Position numbers and translations under genes: made by a program. From JAIBJN01 sp035461525 (GTDB taxonomy: Bacteria > Actinomycetota > Thermoleophilia > Gaiellales > Gaiellaceae), in NCBI GenBank assembly GCA_035461525.1, contig DATHVD010000064.1:1-48852 (forward strand): a stretch of DNA of 48,852 nucleotides, in the 5' to 3' direction. Below, piece by piece: positions 1 through 7,043 of the stretch. Position 1 is the stretch's first letter, and each line of letters starts with the position of its first letter. A model generated the notes under the pieces. The model had not been told where the DNA came from, made no database searches, and saw nothing but the letters and a program-made list of their open reading frames with translations.

Positions 1-1047
1 GACGAGGCGTACTACGAGTACGCGGGCGAGACGGCCGCGGGACTCGTCGGAGACGGTGTCGTCGTCCTGCGCACGCTCTCGAAGGCCTTCGGCCTCGCGG
101 GGGCGCGCGTCGGCTACGCGCTGGCAGACGCCGAGACGGCCGCAGAGCTGAACCGCCGCCAGTCGCCGGCGCCGATCTCGACGCTCTCGGCGGCGCTCGC
201 GCTGGCCGCGCTCGCCGACCCGCCGGACGTGTCCGGCCAGGTGGAGGAGCGGGAGCGCCTCGCCCGCGGGCTGCGGGCGCTGGGACTCGAGCCGCTGCCT
301 TCGCGGACGAACTTCCTCTTCGTGCCCGTCGACGAGCCCGCGACGCTGGGCGCGGAGCTCGTCCGCTCCGGGCTCGTCGTCCGCGTCTTCCCGGACGGGA
401 TCCGCGCCTCGGTGCGCGACCCCGAAGACGACGACCGGCTGCTCGAGGGCCTCGCGCGCGCTCTCGACCGCCCCTCCCCCGTCGCCGCCTCGGGCGGGCG
501 CAGCGTGCGCCACGTGCGCGCGACGGCCGAGACGCGGGTGCTGGCCCGCCTCGCCCTCGACGGCGCGAGCCGGGTGCGGATCGCGACGGGGGCCGGGCTC
601 TACGACCACTTCCTGGAGCAGCTCGCCTTCCACGCGGGCTTCGATCTCGTGCTCGAGGCAGCGGGCGACCTCGAGACCGGCGCGCACCACACCGCCGAGG
701 ACGCCGCGATCGCGCTCGGCGAGGCGCTCGACCGGGCGCTGGGCGACCGGCGCGGGATCGCGCGCTTCGGCGACGCCGTCGTGCCGATGGACGACGCACT
801 CGCCCGAGCCGCCGTCGACCTCGGCGGCCGGCCGGCCGCCGAGGTCGAGCTCGAGCTCGACCCAGGGCTCGCCGAACATGTCCTCCGCAGCTTTGCGCAG
901 GCGGCGCGTGCCGGCCTGCACGTCGAGGCGACGGGTCGCGACGCGCACCACGTCGCCGAGGCCGCGTTCAAGGCCGTCGGCCGCGCCCTGCGGACGGCCG
1001 TTCGCGGCGAGGGCGGCGGCATCCCGTCGACCAAGGGGCTCCTGTGA
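1..1047 (+). CDS. hisC-hisB: HisC::HisB fusion, 5' end missing (histidinol-phosphate aminotransferase + imidazoleglycerol-phosphate dehydratase)
   Basis: The frame is open from base 1, so the N terminus lies outside the window. The first ~160 visible residues are the C-terminal part of a fold-type I aminotransferase; TLSKAFGLAGARVGY holds the expected PLP lysine. From about base 500 the same frame continues into a complete imidazoleglycerol-phosphate dehydratase, with DHFLEQLAFHAGFDL, HHTAEDAAIALGEAL and DAHHVAEAAFKA matching the paired HHxxE metal-site motifs of HisB. No stop or ribosome site separates the two parts. By family knowledge HisB makes imidazole-acetol phosphate and HisC transaminates that product, so the fusion joins consecutive steps. 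The internal ATG/GTG codons near base 229 are not the start, because the aminotransferase motif lies upstream of them. Confidence 0.93.
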   Translation, partial: DEAYYEYAGETAAGLVGDGVVVLRTLSKAFGLAGARVGYALADAETAAELNRRQSPAPISTLSAALALAALADPPDVSGQVEERERLARGLRALGLEPLPSRTNFLFVPVDEPATLGAELVRSGLVVRVFPDGIRASVRDPEDDDRLLEGLARALDRPSPVAASGGRSVRHVRATAETRVLARLALDGASRVRIATGAGLYDHFLEQLAFHAGFDLVLEAAGDLETGAHHTAEDAAIALGEALDRALGDRRGIARFGDAVVPMDDALARAAVDLGGRPAAEVELELDPGLAEHVLRSFAQAARAGLHVEATGRDAHHVAEAAFKAVGRALRTAVRGEGGGIPSTKGLL

Positions 1048-1595
1048 ACGTCGCGGTCTGCGAGTACGGGGCCGGCAACGTGCGCTCCGTCCTCGTCGCC
1101 TTCGGGCGGCTGGGGGCGGAGGCCCGGCTGACCGGCGACCCCGAGGACGTGGCGCGCGCCGACCTCGCCATTCTCCCCGGCGTCGGGTCGGCGCGCTCCG
1201 CGATGGAGGGCCTCGCCGCCCGGGGGCTCGACGAGGCTCTGCGCGAGCGGGTCGGCACGGGCAAGCCGACGCTCGGCATCTGCCTCGGCCTCCAGCTCGC
1301 GCTCGAGTCATCTGAGGAGGACGGCGGCGTTCCCGGACTCGGGCTCCTCCCGGGACGGGCCGTCCGCCTGCGCCGCGGCCGGGTGCCGCGCATAGGGTGG
1401 GCCCGCGTCGAGCCGACCGGTGACGAGTACTGGTTCGCGCACTCCTACGCGGCGGAGACCCCGGCCGCGACCGCGACGTCCGAGGACGTGGTCGCCGTGG
1501 CCGAGTCCGGAAGCTTCCTCGGCGTCCAGTTCCATCCCGAGAAGAGCGGCCGCGCGGGCGCGCGGTTCCTCGAGCGATGCCTCTCCCGCGCCTGA
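1044..1595 (+). CDS. hisH: Imidazole glycerol phosphate synthase, glutaminase subunit
   Basis: This 183-residue class I glutamine amidotransferase releases ammonia from glutamine for HisF. Visible are the N-terminal YGAGNVRSV, the oxyanion region ILPGVGS, the nucleophile loop GICLGLQLA with the catalytic Cys, and QFHPEKS with the catalytic His. The GTG start overlaps the upstream TGA as GTGA, which suggests translational coupling to hisC::hisB. Its 3' end overlaps hisF by 19 bases. Length is slightly under the usual ~200 residues but all motifs are present. Confidence 0.95.
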   Translation: MNVAVCEYGAGNVRSVLVAFGRLGAEARLTGDPEDVARADLAILPGVGSARSAMEGLAARGLDEALRERVGTGKPTLGICLGLQLALESSEEDGGVPGLGLLPGRAVRLRRGRVPRIGWARVEPTGDEYWFAHSYAAETPAATATSEDVVAVAESGSFLGVQFHPEKSGRAGARFLERCLSRA

Positions 1596-2320
1596 TCCCC
1601 TGCCTGGACGTCGCCGCCGGGCGCGTCGTCAAGGGTGTCCGCTTCCGGGGCCTCCGCGACGTCGGCGATCCGGTCGAGCTGGGCGCCGCCTACTCCGACG
1701 CCGGCGCCGACGAGCTCGTCTTCCTCGACGTCGCCGCGACCGTCGAGGGTCGCGACACGCTCGTCTCGCTCGTCCGTCGCGTGGCCGAGCGCACGGCCAT
1801 CCCGTTCACCGTCGGGGGTGGAGTCCGCACCGTCGCCGACGCCGAGGCGCTGCTCGAGGCCGGCGCCGACAAGATCTCCGTCAACTCGGCGGCGCTCGCG
1901 CGCCCCGGGCTCCTCACGGAGCTGGCGGAGCGCCTCGGCTCGCAGGCCGTGGTGCTCGCGATCGACGCGACGGGCGGCGAGGTTCGCTCCCACGCTGGCG
2001 GGCACGCGACCGAGCGCCGGGCTGCGGAGTGGGCGCGCGAAGGCGAGGAGCGCGGAGCCGGCGAGATCCTGCTCACGTCGATCGACGCCGACGGGACGCG
2101 GGACGGCTACGACCTCGGGCTGACCGGCTCCGTCGCGGATGCGGTCTGCGTTCCGGTGATCGCCTCGGGCGGAGCCGGCTCGGCCGCCCACGTCGCGGCG
2201 GCCCTGGAAGTCGCCCAGGCGGCGCTGCTCGCCTCGATCCTGCACGAGAACCCGGCGCGCCTCACCGCGCTCCGGGAGGAGCTTCGCGGCCTGGGGGTGC
2301 CGCTGCGCGATGCGGCGTGA
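1577..2320 (+). CDS. hisF: Imidazole glycerol phosphate synthase, cyclase subunit
   Basis: A 247-residue (beta/alpha)8 barrel. IPCLDVAAGRVVKG carries the first catalytic Asp, LAIDATGGEV the second, and the phosphate-binding turns GGGVRT and ASGGAGS are present. It closes the imidazole ring using ammonia channelled from HisH, giving IGP and AICAR. The ATG lies inside hisH. In many actinobacteria hisA/priA lies between hisH and hisF; it is absent here, so that isomerase must be encoded elsewhere. The barrel is well formed, so a HisA identity is unlikely. Confidence 0.94.
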   Translation: MPLPRLIPCLDVAAGRVVKGVRFRGLRDVGDPVELGAAYSDAGADELVFLDVAATVEGRDTLVSLVRRVAERTAIPFTVGGGVRTVADAEALLEAGADKISVNSAALARPGLLTELAERLGSQAVVLAIDATGGEVRSHAGGHATERRAAEWAREGEERGAGEILLTSIDADGTRDGYDLGLTGSVADAVCVPVIASGGAGSAAHVAAALEVAQAALLASILHENPARLTALREELRGLGVPLRDAA

Positions 2321-2388
2321 GCTCGGCTCGATTCGAGCCCGCGCCGCAGGCGGCGACAGCCTGCGGCAGGAGACTCGCCACCCATCGT

Positions 2389-2469
2389 CACGCTTTCGGC
2401 TCGAACGGATTCACACGCGTGCGGTTTCTGTCGCTACGCTCGAAGCGGGTGGTGGTCCGGGGTGGCCCC
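2389..2469 (+). repeat. Dispersed 81-bp repeat, copy A
   Basis: This is one of six related ~81-bp copies found by eye (others near 9173, 13554, 15517, 24289, 33515). Shared blocks are a left CACGCTTTCGGC-like arm, a central ACACGCGTGCG-like block, then CTACGCTCGAAGC, GGGTGGTGG and a terminal GGGGTGGCCCC. This copy splits the histidine operon between hisF and hisIE and accounts for much of that 243-bp gap. Confidence 0.85.
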
Positions 2470-2563
2470 GAGTCGGGCTGCTGGAGCGGAGCGGCGCGGG
2501 CACCTTCTCGCCGGTACGGGCAGGCTCGTTCGTGGCGAGGGCGGTGGGGGAGGCCGCACGCTG

Positions 2564-3115
2564 ATGGCCGCCGACCGAGAGCTGCGGGCCGCGGTCGTGC
2601 AGGACGCGGACACCGGACGCGTCCTGATGCTCGCCTGGATGGACGACGAGGCCGAGCGCCTCACCCGCGAGACGGGCCGGGCGCACTTCTTCAGCCGCTC
2701 GCGCAACCGGCTCTGGCGGAAGGGCGAGACTTCCGGGAACACGCTCGCCGTGGAGGAGCTCCGCGACGACTGCGACGGCGACGCCTTGCTCCTGCGCGTC
2801 CGCGCTTCCGGGCCCGCCTGCCACACGGGCTCCCTGTCGTGCTTCGCTCCGTGGCTCTGGCGCCGGGTCCGCGAGCGGGCGGAGACGATGCCGGAGGGCT
2901 CCTACGTCGCCGGGCTTCTCTCGGCAGGCCCGCGCGCGTGCGGGCAGAAGCTCGGGGAGGAGGGCGTCGAGGCCGCCATCGCCATCGCCGGGGAGGACGA
3001 CGACCGCGTGATCTCGGAGATCGCCGACCTCTGGTTTGTGAGCTACGTCGCGCTCGCCGCACGCGGGCTCGACCCGGATGCGGTCGAGGCGGAGCTTGCC
3101 CGGAGGCGCCGCTGA
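2564..3115 (+). CDS. hisIE: Bifunctional phosphoribosyl-AMP cyclohydrolase / phosphoribosyl-ATP pyrophosphatase
   Basis: A 183-residue two-domain protein acting on steps 2 and 3 of histidine synthesis. The HisI part shows MLAWMDDEA, RSRNRLWRKGETSGN, DCDGDALLL and GPACHTGSLSCF, including the Cys residues that bind zinc. The HisE part follows with QKLGEEGVEAAIA and the acidic DRVISEIADLW helix. I chose the ATG preceded by a GGGGGAGG purine run about ten bases away; an earlier in-frame ATG at 2462 would add unrelated residues encoded in repeat-flanking sequence. It lies downstream of hisF but is separated from it by repeat copy A, so it may need its own promoter. The domain fusion is common outside actinobacteria, where hisE is often a separate gene. 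Confidence 0.92.
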   Translation: MAADRELRAAVVQDADTGRVLMLAWMDDEAERLTRETGRAHFFSRSRNRLWRKGETSGNTLAVEELRDDCDGDALLLRVRASGPACHTGSLSCFAPWLWRRVRERAETMPEGSYVAGLLSAGPRACGQKLGEEGVEAAIAIAGEDDDRVISEIADLWFVSYVALAARGLDPDAVEAELARRRR

Positions 3116-3124
3116 CGCCGGCCC

Positions 3125-4663
3125 CTAGAGGTCGCTGAGAAAGCTCGGGGGCTCGAGCGGATCGGCTTCCGCAGGACCCAAGGCGCCGGAGCCCGGACGC
3201 GACGCGACCGGCTTTCCGATGCCCGTCGCCACCACCGTGACCCAGACCTGGCCGGCGAGCCGCTCGTCGATGGTCGCGCCGAAGATGATGTTCGTGTCCT
3301 CGGTCGCGCCGCGGCGGATGACCTCGGCCGCCTCGTTCACCTCGAGCAGCGTCAGGTCCTCACCCCCCGCGATGGAGAGGAGGATGCCCTTCGCGCCGAC
3401 GAGCTCGGTGTCGATGAGCGGGGAGCGGAGCGCCCGCTCTGCGGCCTCGTGCGCCCGGTTCTCGCCGGTTGCGAAGCCGATGCCCATGAGAGCCGAGCCG
3501 GCGTTGGTCATGATCGTGCGGACGTCCGCGAAGTCGAGGTTGATGAGCCCTGGCATCGTGATGAGGTCGCAGATCCCCTGTACGCCCTGGCGCAGAACGT
3601 CGTCCGCGATCCGGAAGGCGTCCAGCATCGACGTCGAGCGGTCGAGCACCTCGAGCAGCCGGTCGTTCGGGATCGTGATCACCGTGTCGCAGACCTCCCG
3701 CATCAAGTCGACGCCGGCGTCGGCCTGCGAGCGCCGGCGCGTGCCCTCGAAGCGAAACGGCATCGTGACGATGCCGACCGTCAGGGCGCCGACGTCCTTG
3801 GCCAGGCGGGCGACGACGGGTGCTGCGCCCGAACCGGTACCGCCGCCCTCGCCCGCGGTCACGAAGACCATGTCTGAGCCGCGCAGGACGTGCTTGATCT
3901 GATCCTCCGCCTCTTCTGCCGCCCGCCGTCCGACGTCGGGGTCGGCACCGGAGCCGAGCCCCTGGGTCAGGTCGCGGCCGATGTGGAGCTTGATCGGCGC
4001 CTCGCACTGCTTGAGCTGCTGGATGTCCGTGTTCACCGCGATGAACTCGACCTGCGAGATGCCGGCCTCGATCATCCGGTTGACCGCGTTCAGGCCGGCG
4101 CCGCCCACACCGACGACGCGGATGACGGCGAGATACGCAGCCGAGTCCGGTCGCGGGGTCGTGCGCATGCGAGGCGCCGGCTCGACGAGGCGCCTCACCG
4201 GCTGATCGGGTCGTCGCTCCGGGGCGGCGTACGGGCGCTCCGGCTCCGGCTCGACCGGAGGAACGGGCTCCGACGCCGGGGCCGTGCGCGGCTCGACGGC
4301 AGGCGCCGGCGCGGCCGTCGTCTCGGCGCGTTCCACCGGCTCGGAGGCGACGGCCGGCTCGGACGGCTCGGCGGACGCCGGCCCGGGAGGCATGCCGCGC
4401 TCCGGCGCCGCCGCCGGAGGGCCGGGAGTCTCGCCGGGCTCGCCGAAAGAGGTTCCGCGGCCGGAGTCCACTGCTCCCTCGGTCTCGGGGGCCAGGGGCT
4501 CGCCGGGGGCTGCCGACTCGACCGTCGGCACCTCCTCGATCCCACGGGTTTCGCCGGGCGCTTCCGGCTCCTGCTCCTTCTCCGCCTGGCGCTGCGCTGC
4601 CTCGGTCGCCCGGAAGAGCTCGGCCAGCGGGCCCTCACGCATGCTGGCGCGGCGTCGCGCCAT
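3125..4663 (-). CDS. ftsZ: FtsZ-family tubulin-like GTPase with long N-terminal extension
   Basis: A 512-residue protein. Residues ~175-490 form a full FtsZ core: VIRVVGVGGAGLNAVNRM at its start, the tubulin signature GEGGGTGSG near 268, and the T7 loop NLDFADVRTIM near 373, so nucleotide binding and hydrolysis look intact. The last residues, DPLEPPSFLSDL, resemble the FtsZ C-terminal tail peptide, but the linker before it is only ~20 residues. Residues 1-170 are unusual: a short charged helix-like segment (REGPLAELFRATEAAQRQAE) followed by Pro/Glu/Ala-rich, low-complexity sequence. The ATG at 4663 has an AAGGAGGTG site six bases upstream and overlaps the end of parA by 29 bases. It lies beside hisIE, not in a visible division cluster, so it may be a second FtsZ. 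Confidence 0.93.
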   Translation of the reverse strand: MARRRASMREGPLAELFRATEAAQRQAEKEQEPEAPGETRGIEEVPTVESAAPGEPLAPETEGAVDSGRGTSFGEPGETPGPPAAAPERGMPPGPASAEPSEPAVASEPVERAETTAAPAPAVEPRTAPASEPVPPVEPEPERPYAAPERRPDQPVRRLVEPAPRMRTTPRPDSAAYLAVIRVVGVGGAGLNAVNRMIEAGISQVEFIAVNTDIQQLKQCEAPIKLHIGRDLTQGLGSGADPDVGRRAAEEAEDQIKHVLRGSDMVFVTAGEGGGTGSGAAPVVARLAKDVGALTVGIVTMPFRFEGTRRRSQADAGVDLMREVCDTVITIPNDRLLEVLDRSTSMLDAFRIADDVLRQGVQGICDLITMPGLINLDFADVRTIMTNAGSALMGIGFATGENRAHEAAERALRSPLIDTELVGAKGILLSIAGGEDLTLLEVNEAAEVIRRGATEDTNIIFGATIDERLAGQVWVTVVATGIGKPVASRPGSGALGPAEADPLEPPSFLSDL

Positions 4664-5468
4664 CGAGCACCTCCTTCGCCAGATCCCGGTACGCCTGGGC
4701 GGCGCTGCCGGTCGGGTCGTACTTGAGGACGGAGCTTCCCTGGACGGGCGCTTCCGCATACCGCACGGTCTTGCGGATCCTCGTCTCGAAGACGAGGTCG
4801 CCGAAGTTCTCCTTGAGCATGTCCACGGCCTCGCGGCTGTGCAGAGTCCGGCCGTCGTACATGGTCGGCAGGATGCCGCGGATCTCAACGACAGGGTTCA
4901 GGTTCTCGCGAATCATCGAGAGCGTGTTCTCGAGCTGGACCAGCCCTCGCAGGGAGAGATACTCGCACTGCACGGGAACGATGACGCCGTCGGCCGCGGT
5001 GAGGGCGTTGATCGTGAGGAGCCCCAGCGACGGCGGCGTGTCGATCAGGATGTAGTCGTAGCGGCTCCGAACCGGTAGCAGCGCCTTCTGGAGGGCTCGC
5101 TCGCGGCCGATCATGCTCGAGAGGGCGAGCTCTGCGCCGGCGAGATCGATCGAGGAGACCGCGAGATCGATCTCCGTGCGATGGATGATCTCGTCGATCG
5201 GGAGCCCGTGCACGAGCACGTCGAAGACCGAGGACTCGACCGCGTCCGGGTCCATCCCCTGGCTCATCGTCAGGTTTCCCTGCGGATCGAGGTCGACGCC
5301 GAGCACGCTGAACCCCTGCTCCTTGAAGGCGACGGCGAGGTTGAGCGTCGTCGTCGTCTTCGCCACCCCGCCCTTCTGGTTGGCGAGCGCGATGACCTGA
5401 CCCAGCTTGACTCCCTGTGAGGTAGACGTCCGCTTCGACGGACGCGAAAGGATTCCGGAAAGGCCCAT
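4635..5468 (-). CDS. parA: ParA/Soj-type P-loop ATPase
   Basis: A 277-residue deviant Walker ATPase. NQKGGVAKTTTTLN near residue 25 is the ParA-type Walker A with its signature lysine, VDLDPQGNLT is the switch region, and YDYILIDTPPSLG near 137 is Walker B. The C-terminal half is Soj-like. The ATG at 5468 has AGGAG seven bases upstream. No ParB gene or parS site is visible. Overlap with the ftsZ gene downstream suggests co-translation, so it may position the FtsZ partner (MinD-like role) rather than segregate DNA; that is inference. The first ~25 residues form a basic leader before the ATPase domain. Confidence 0.92.
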   Translation of the reverse strand: MGLSGILSRPSKRTSTSQGVKLGQVIALANQKGGVAKTTTTLNLAVAFKEQGFSVLGVDLDPQGNLTMSQGMDPDAVESSVFDVLVHGLPIDEIIHRTEIDLAVSSIDLAGAELALSSMIGRERALQKALLPVRSRYDYILIDTPPSLGLLTINALTAADGVIVPVQCEYLSLRGLVQLENTLSMIRENLNPVVEIRGILPTMYDGRTLHSREAVDMLKENFGDLVFETRIRKTVRYAEAPVQGSSVLKYDPTGSAAQAYRDLAKEVLDGATPRQHA

Positions 5469-5508
5469 TGAGGGCTCCTGTTTCGTGCCAGGGTAGCACA
5501 ATCCTTCT

Positions 5509-5524
5509 CCGCCCTATCGGGCGG
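5509..5524. terminator. GC hairpin between ureohydrolase and parA (possible terminator)
   Basis: CCGCCC-TATC-GGGCGG is a perfect six-pair stem with a four-base loop, between the ureohydrolase stop (5573) and the parA start (5468). No T-run follows on either strand, so it could end ureohydrolase transcription inefficiently or be part of the parA promoter region. Confidence 0.35.
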
Positions 5525-5572
5525 AATGCGGCTTGAAATGCGGTCTCTGGGGGTCTCGTGCGTCTCGACGGG

Positions 5573-6511
5573 TCAGCGCCGGATGGCGAGGAGCGAGAGC
5601 ATCTCGAAGCACGCGTTCGCGGCGACGAATGCGGTCACGCCGGCCGGGTCGTACGGCGGAGACACCTCGACGCAGTCGAAGCCGCGGAAATCGAGGCCCG
5701 CGAGCGAACGGACGTAGGTCAGCGCCTCGCGGCTGGACGGCCCTCCGACCTCCGGGGTCCCCGTGCCCGGCGCGAAGGCCGGATCGACGAAGTCGATGTC
5801 GAAGGAGAGGAAGCAGGGGGCGAGGCCGACACGGTCGCGGACGCGCTGCGAGAACCCCGCCGGCCCGAGAGCGGCGAGCTCCTCGTAGGAGACGGCGTCG
5901 ATCCCGTACGACGCCGGAAGCTCCGCGTCGGCCGCTTCCGTCAAGGATCCGCGCAACCCGGCTTGCACCGACCGCCCGGTGTCGACGAGGCCTTCCTCGA
6001 TCGCTCGGCGAACTACGCTCCCGTGGAAGAGGCGCTGGCCGAAGTACTCGTCCCAGAGATCGTGGTGGGAATCGAGCTGCACGAGCGCCAGCGGTCCGTG
6101 GGCCGTTGCCAGCGCCCTCAGCTCCGCCAGGAGCACCGTGTGGTCACCCCCGAGGCAGAGCGTCGTGACACCGGCACGCACCACCTCCTCGAGCGCGGCC
6201 GCGGAGCGCTCGAGCGAGTCGACCGTGGAGCCGGGCACGGTGGGGACGTCCCCGTAGTCGACGACGGAGAGCTTCGCCGCAACGTCGACACCGAGCAACG
6301 GATTGAAGTTGCGCAGCATCACCGATGCGCTGCGGATGCCCTCGGGCCCGAATCGCGCGCCCGTCCGGAAGACGACCGCGCCGTCGGTGGGGATGCCGAT
6401 GACGGCGACGTCCACGCCGTCGAGGTCGCGGACGTGAGGCAGGCGCATGAACGTCCGTGGTCCCGAGAAGCGGGGAGTCTCGAACGCGTCCGGGGGGCCG
6501 TAGCGGGGCAC
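5573..6511 (-). CDS. speB: Agmatinase/arginase-family ureohydrolase
   Basis: A 312-residue binuclear manganese hydrolase that should cleave a guanidino group to urea. Metal motifs are present in order: GGDHTV near residue 119, DSHHDLWD near 146 (the family norm is DAHxD), and SFDIDFVDPAFAPGTGTPE near 234, followed by VEVSPPYD. The N-terminal RYGPPDAFETPRFSGPRTFM is typical of actinobacterial agmatinases and fixes the start at the GTG at 6511 rather than the later ATG. A TATAAT box lies nine bases before this GTG and no Shine-Dalgarno is visible, so translation may be leaderless. The substrate could be agmatine, guanidinobutyrate or another guanidino acid; motifs do not decide. Confidence 0.88.
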   Translation of the reverse strand: MPRYGPPDAFETPRFSGPRTFMRLPHVRDLDGVDVAVIGIPTDGAVVFRTGARFGPEGIRSASVMLRNFNPLLGVDVAAKLSVVDYGDVPTVPGSTVDSLERSAAALEEVVRAGVTTLCLGGDHTVLLAELRALATAHGPLALVQLDSHHDLWDEYFGQRLFHGSVVRRAIEEGLVDTGRSVQAGLRGSLTEAADAELPASYGIDAVSYEELAALGPAGFSQRVRDRVGLAPCFLSFDIDFVDPAFAPGTGTPEVGGPSSREALTYVRSLAGLDFRGFDCVEVSPPYDPAGVTAFVAANACFEMLSLLAIRR

Positions 6512-6520
6512 GGGGCCGCG

Positions 6521-6526
6521 ATTATA
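6521..6526 (-). promoter_or_regulatory. Perfect TATAAT -10 box for the ureohydrolase gene
   Basis: TATAAT on the minus strand ends nine bases before the GTG at 6511. In this GC-rich sequence a consensus hexamer is uncommon. It overlaps the stop codon of the preceding small gene. No clear -35 element is visible. The spacing predicts a transcript starting at or just before the start codon. Confidence 0.6.
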
Positions 6527-6806
6527 GGGCGGTGCTGCCGGCGCTCTCGGACACCACCTCCCTTCGTTCCAGCAACGATCGGCACGACTCGAGAGCGGCC
6601 GCCGCGGCCACCGTCGGCTCGCCCGGCGCACCCACCGAGCCTCCGCCCGAGGGTCGGTCGCGATCGCCGCGCTCCGCCGCCACCCAAGCCTCGCCCTCGC
6701 GCAGCAGCTGGCGAAGCTCGCCGAGAAGCTCACCCGGCGGCGCGTCGCCGTCTCTGAGCGCCTCGATCCGCCCGAGACGCCGTATGACCTTGCGTGCCTC
6801 CTCCAT
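6522..6806 (-). CDS. Small helical hypothetical protein
   Basis: A 94-residue protein with no family I can name. Residues 1-50 form an amphipathic helical stretch rich in Arg, Glu and Leu (EEARKVIRRLGRIEAL, then ELLGELRQLLREGEAW). A Gly/Pro-rich loop follows, then a second helix with one Cys (AALESCRSLLERREVV). It starts nine bases after the upstream small membrane protein, and its stop overlaps the ureohydrolase -10 box. Codon use resembles its neighbours. There is no signal peptide or membrane segment. Confidence 0.6.
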   Translation of the reverse strand: MEEARKVIRRLGRIEALRDGDAPPGELLGELRQLLREGEAWVAAERGDRDRPSGGGSVGAPGEPTVAAAAALESCRSLLERREVVSESAGSTAL

Positions 6807-6815
6807 GCCCCGAGG

Positions 6816-7043
6816 CTATGCCCCGGGGCCGCGCGCGTGTGTGTCGTTTCGTGCCGAATCAGTGACGGATCGTCCACGACACTCGCGCCGGTAGACGACG
6901 ACGAGGACGGCGATACCCGCGAGACCGATGCCGAGCGTGATCCAGCTCCGCTGGTAGATGGGGAGGAACGCACCAAGCACCATTCCGACCACGAGAAGTC
7001 GGCAGCGGCGGCGCCGGAGAAGCTCGGTGCGGCTCGGGATCAT
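6816..7043 (-). CDS. Small two-helix membrane protein
   Basis: A 75-residue protein. The basic N terminus (RTELLRRRRCR) precedes two hydrophobic segments, LLVVGMVLGAFLPIY and ITLGIGLAGIAVLVVVY, then a basic tail, so both ends should be cytoplasmic. The ATG overlaps the stop of the 432-residue gene upstream as ATGA, which supports coupled translation and a real gene. I recognise no family. Its last ~12 codons overlap a degenerate half copy of the dispersed repeat, so the C terminus may have been recoded by repeat insertion. Confidence 0.65.
   Translation of the reverse strand: MIPSRTELLRRRRCRLLVVGMVLGAFLPIYQRSWITLGIGLAGIAVLVVVYRRECRGRSVTDSARNDTHARGPGA
6832..6866 (-). repeat. Truncated left half of the dispersed repeat
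   Basis: Read on the minus strand, TCGGCACGAA followed by ACACACGCGCG matches the left half of copy F (near 24370) in order and spacing. The right half (CGAAAGC, GGGTGGTGG, GGGGTGGCCCC) is absent. It lies in the 3' end of the small membrane-protein gene. The match is short, so this may be an eroded copy or chance. Confidence 0.4.

Noticed and set aside
229..1047. Shorter HisB-only gene starting near 229
   Set aside because: The aminotransferase PLP-lysine motif lies upstream in the same frame, and the visible start would begin in mid-domain.
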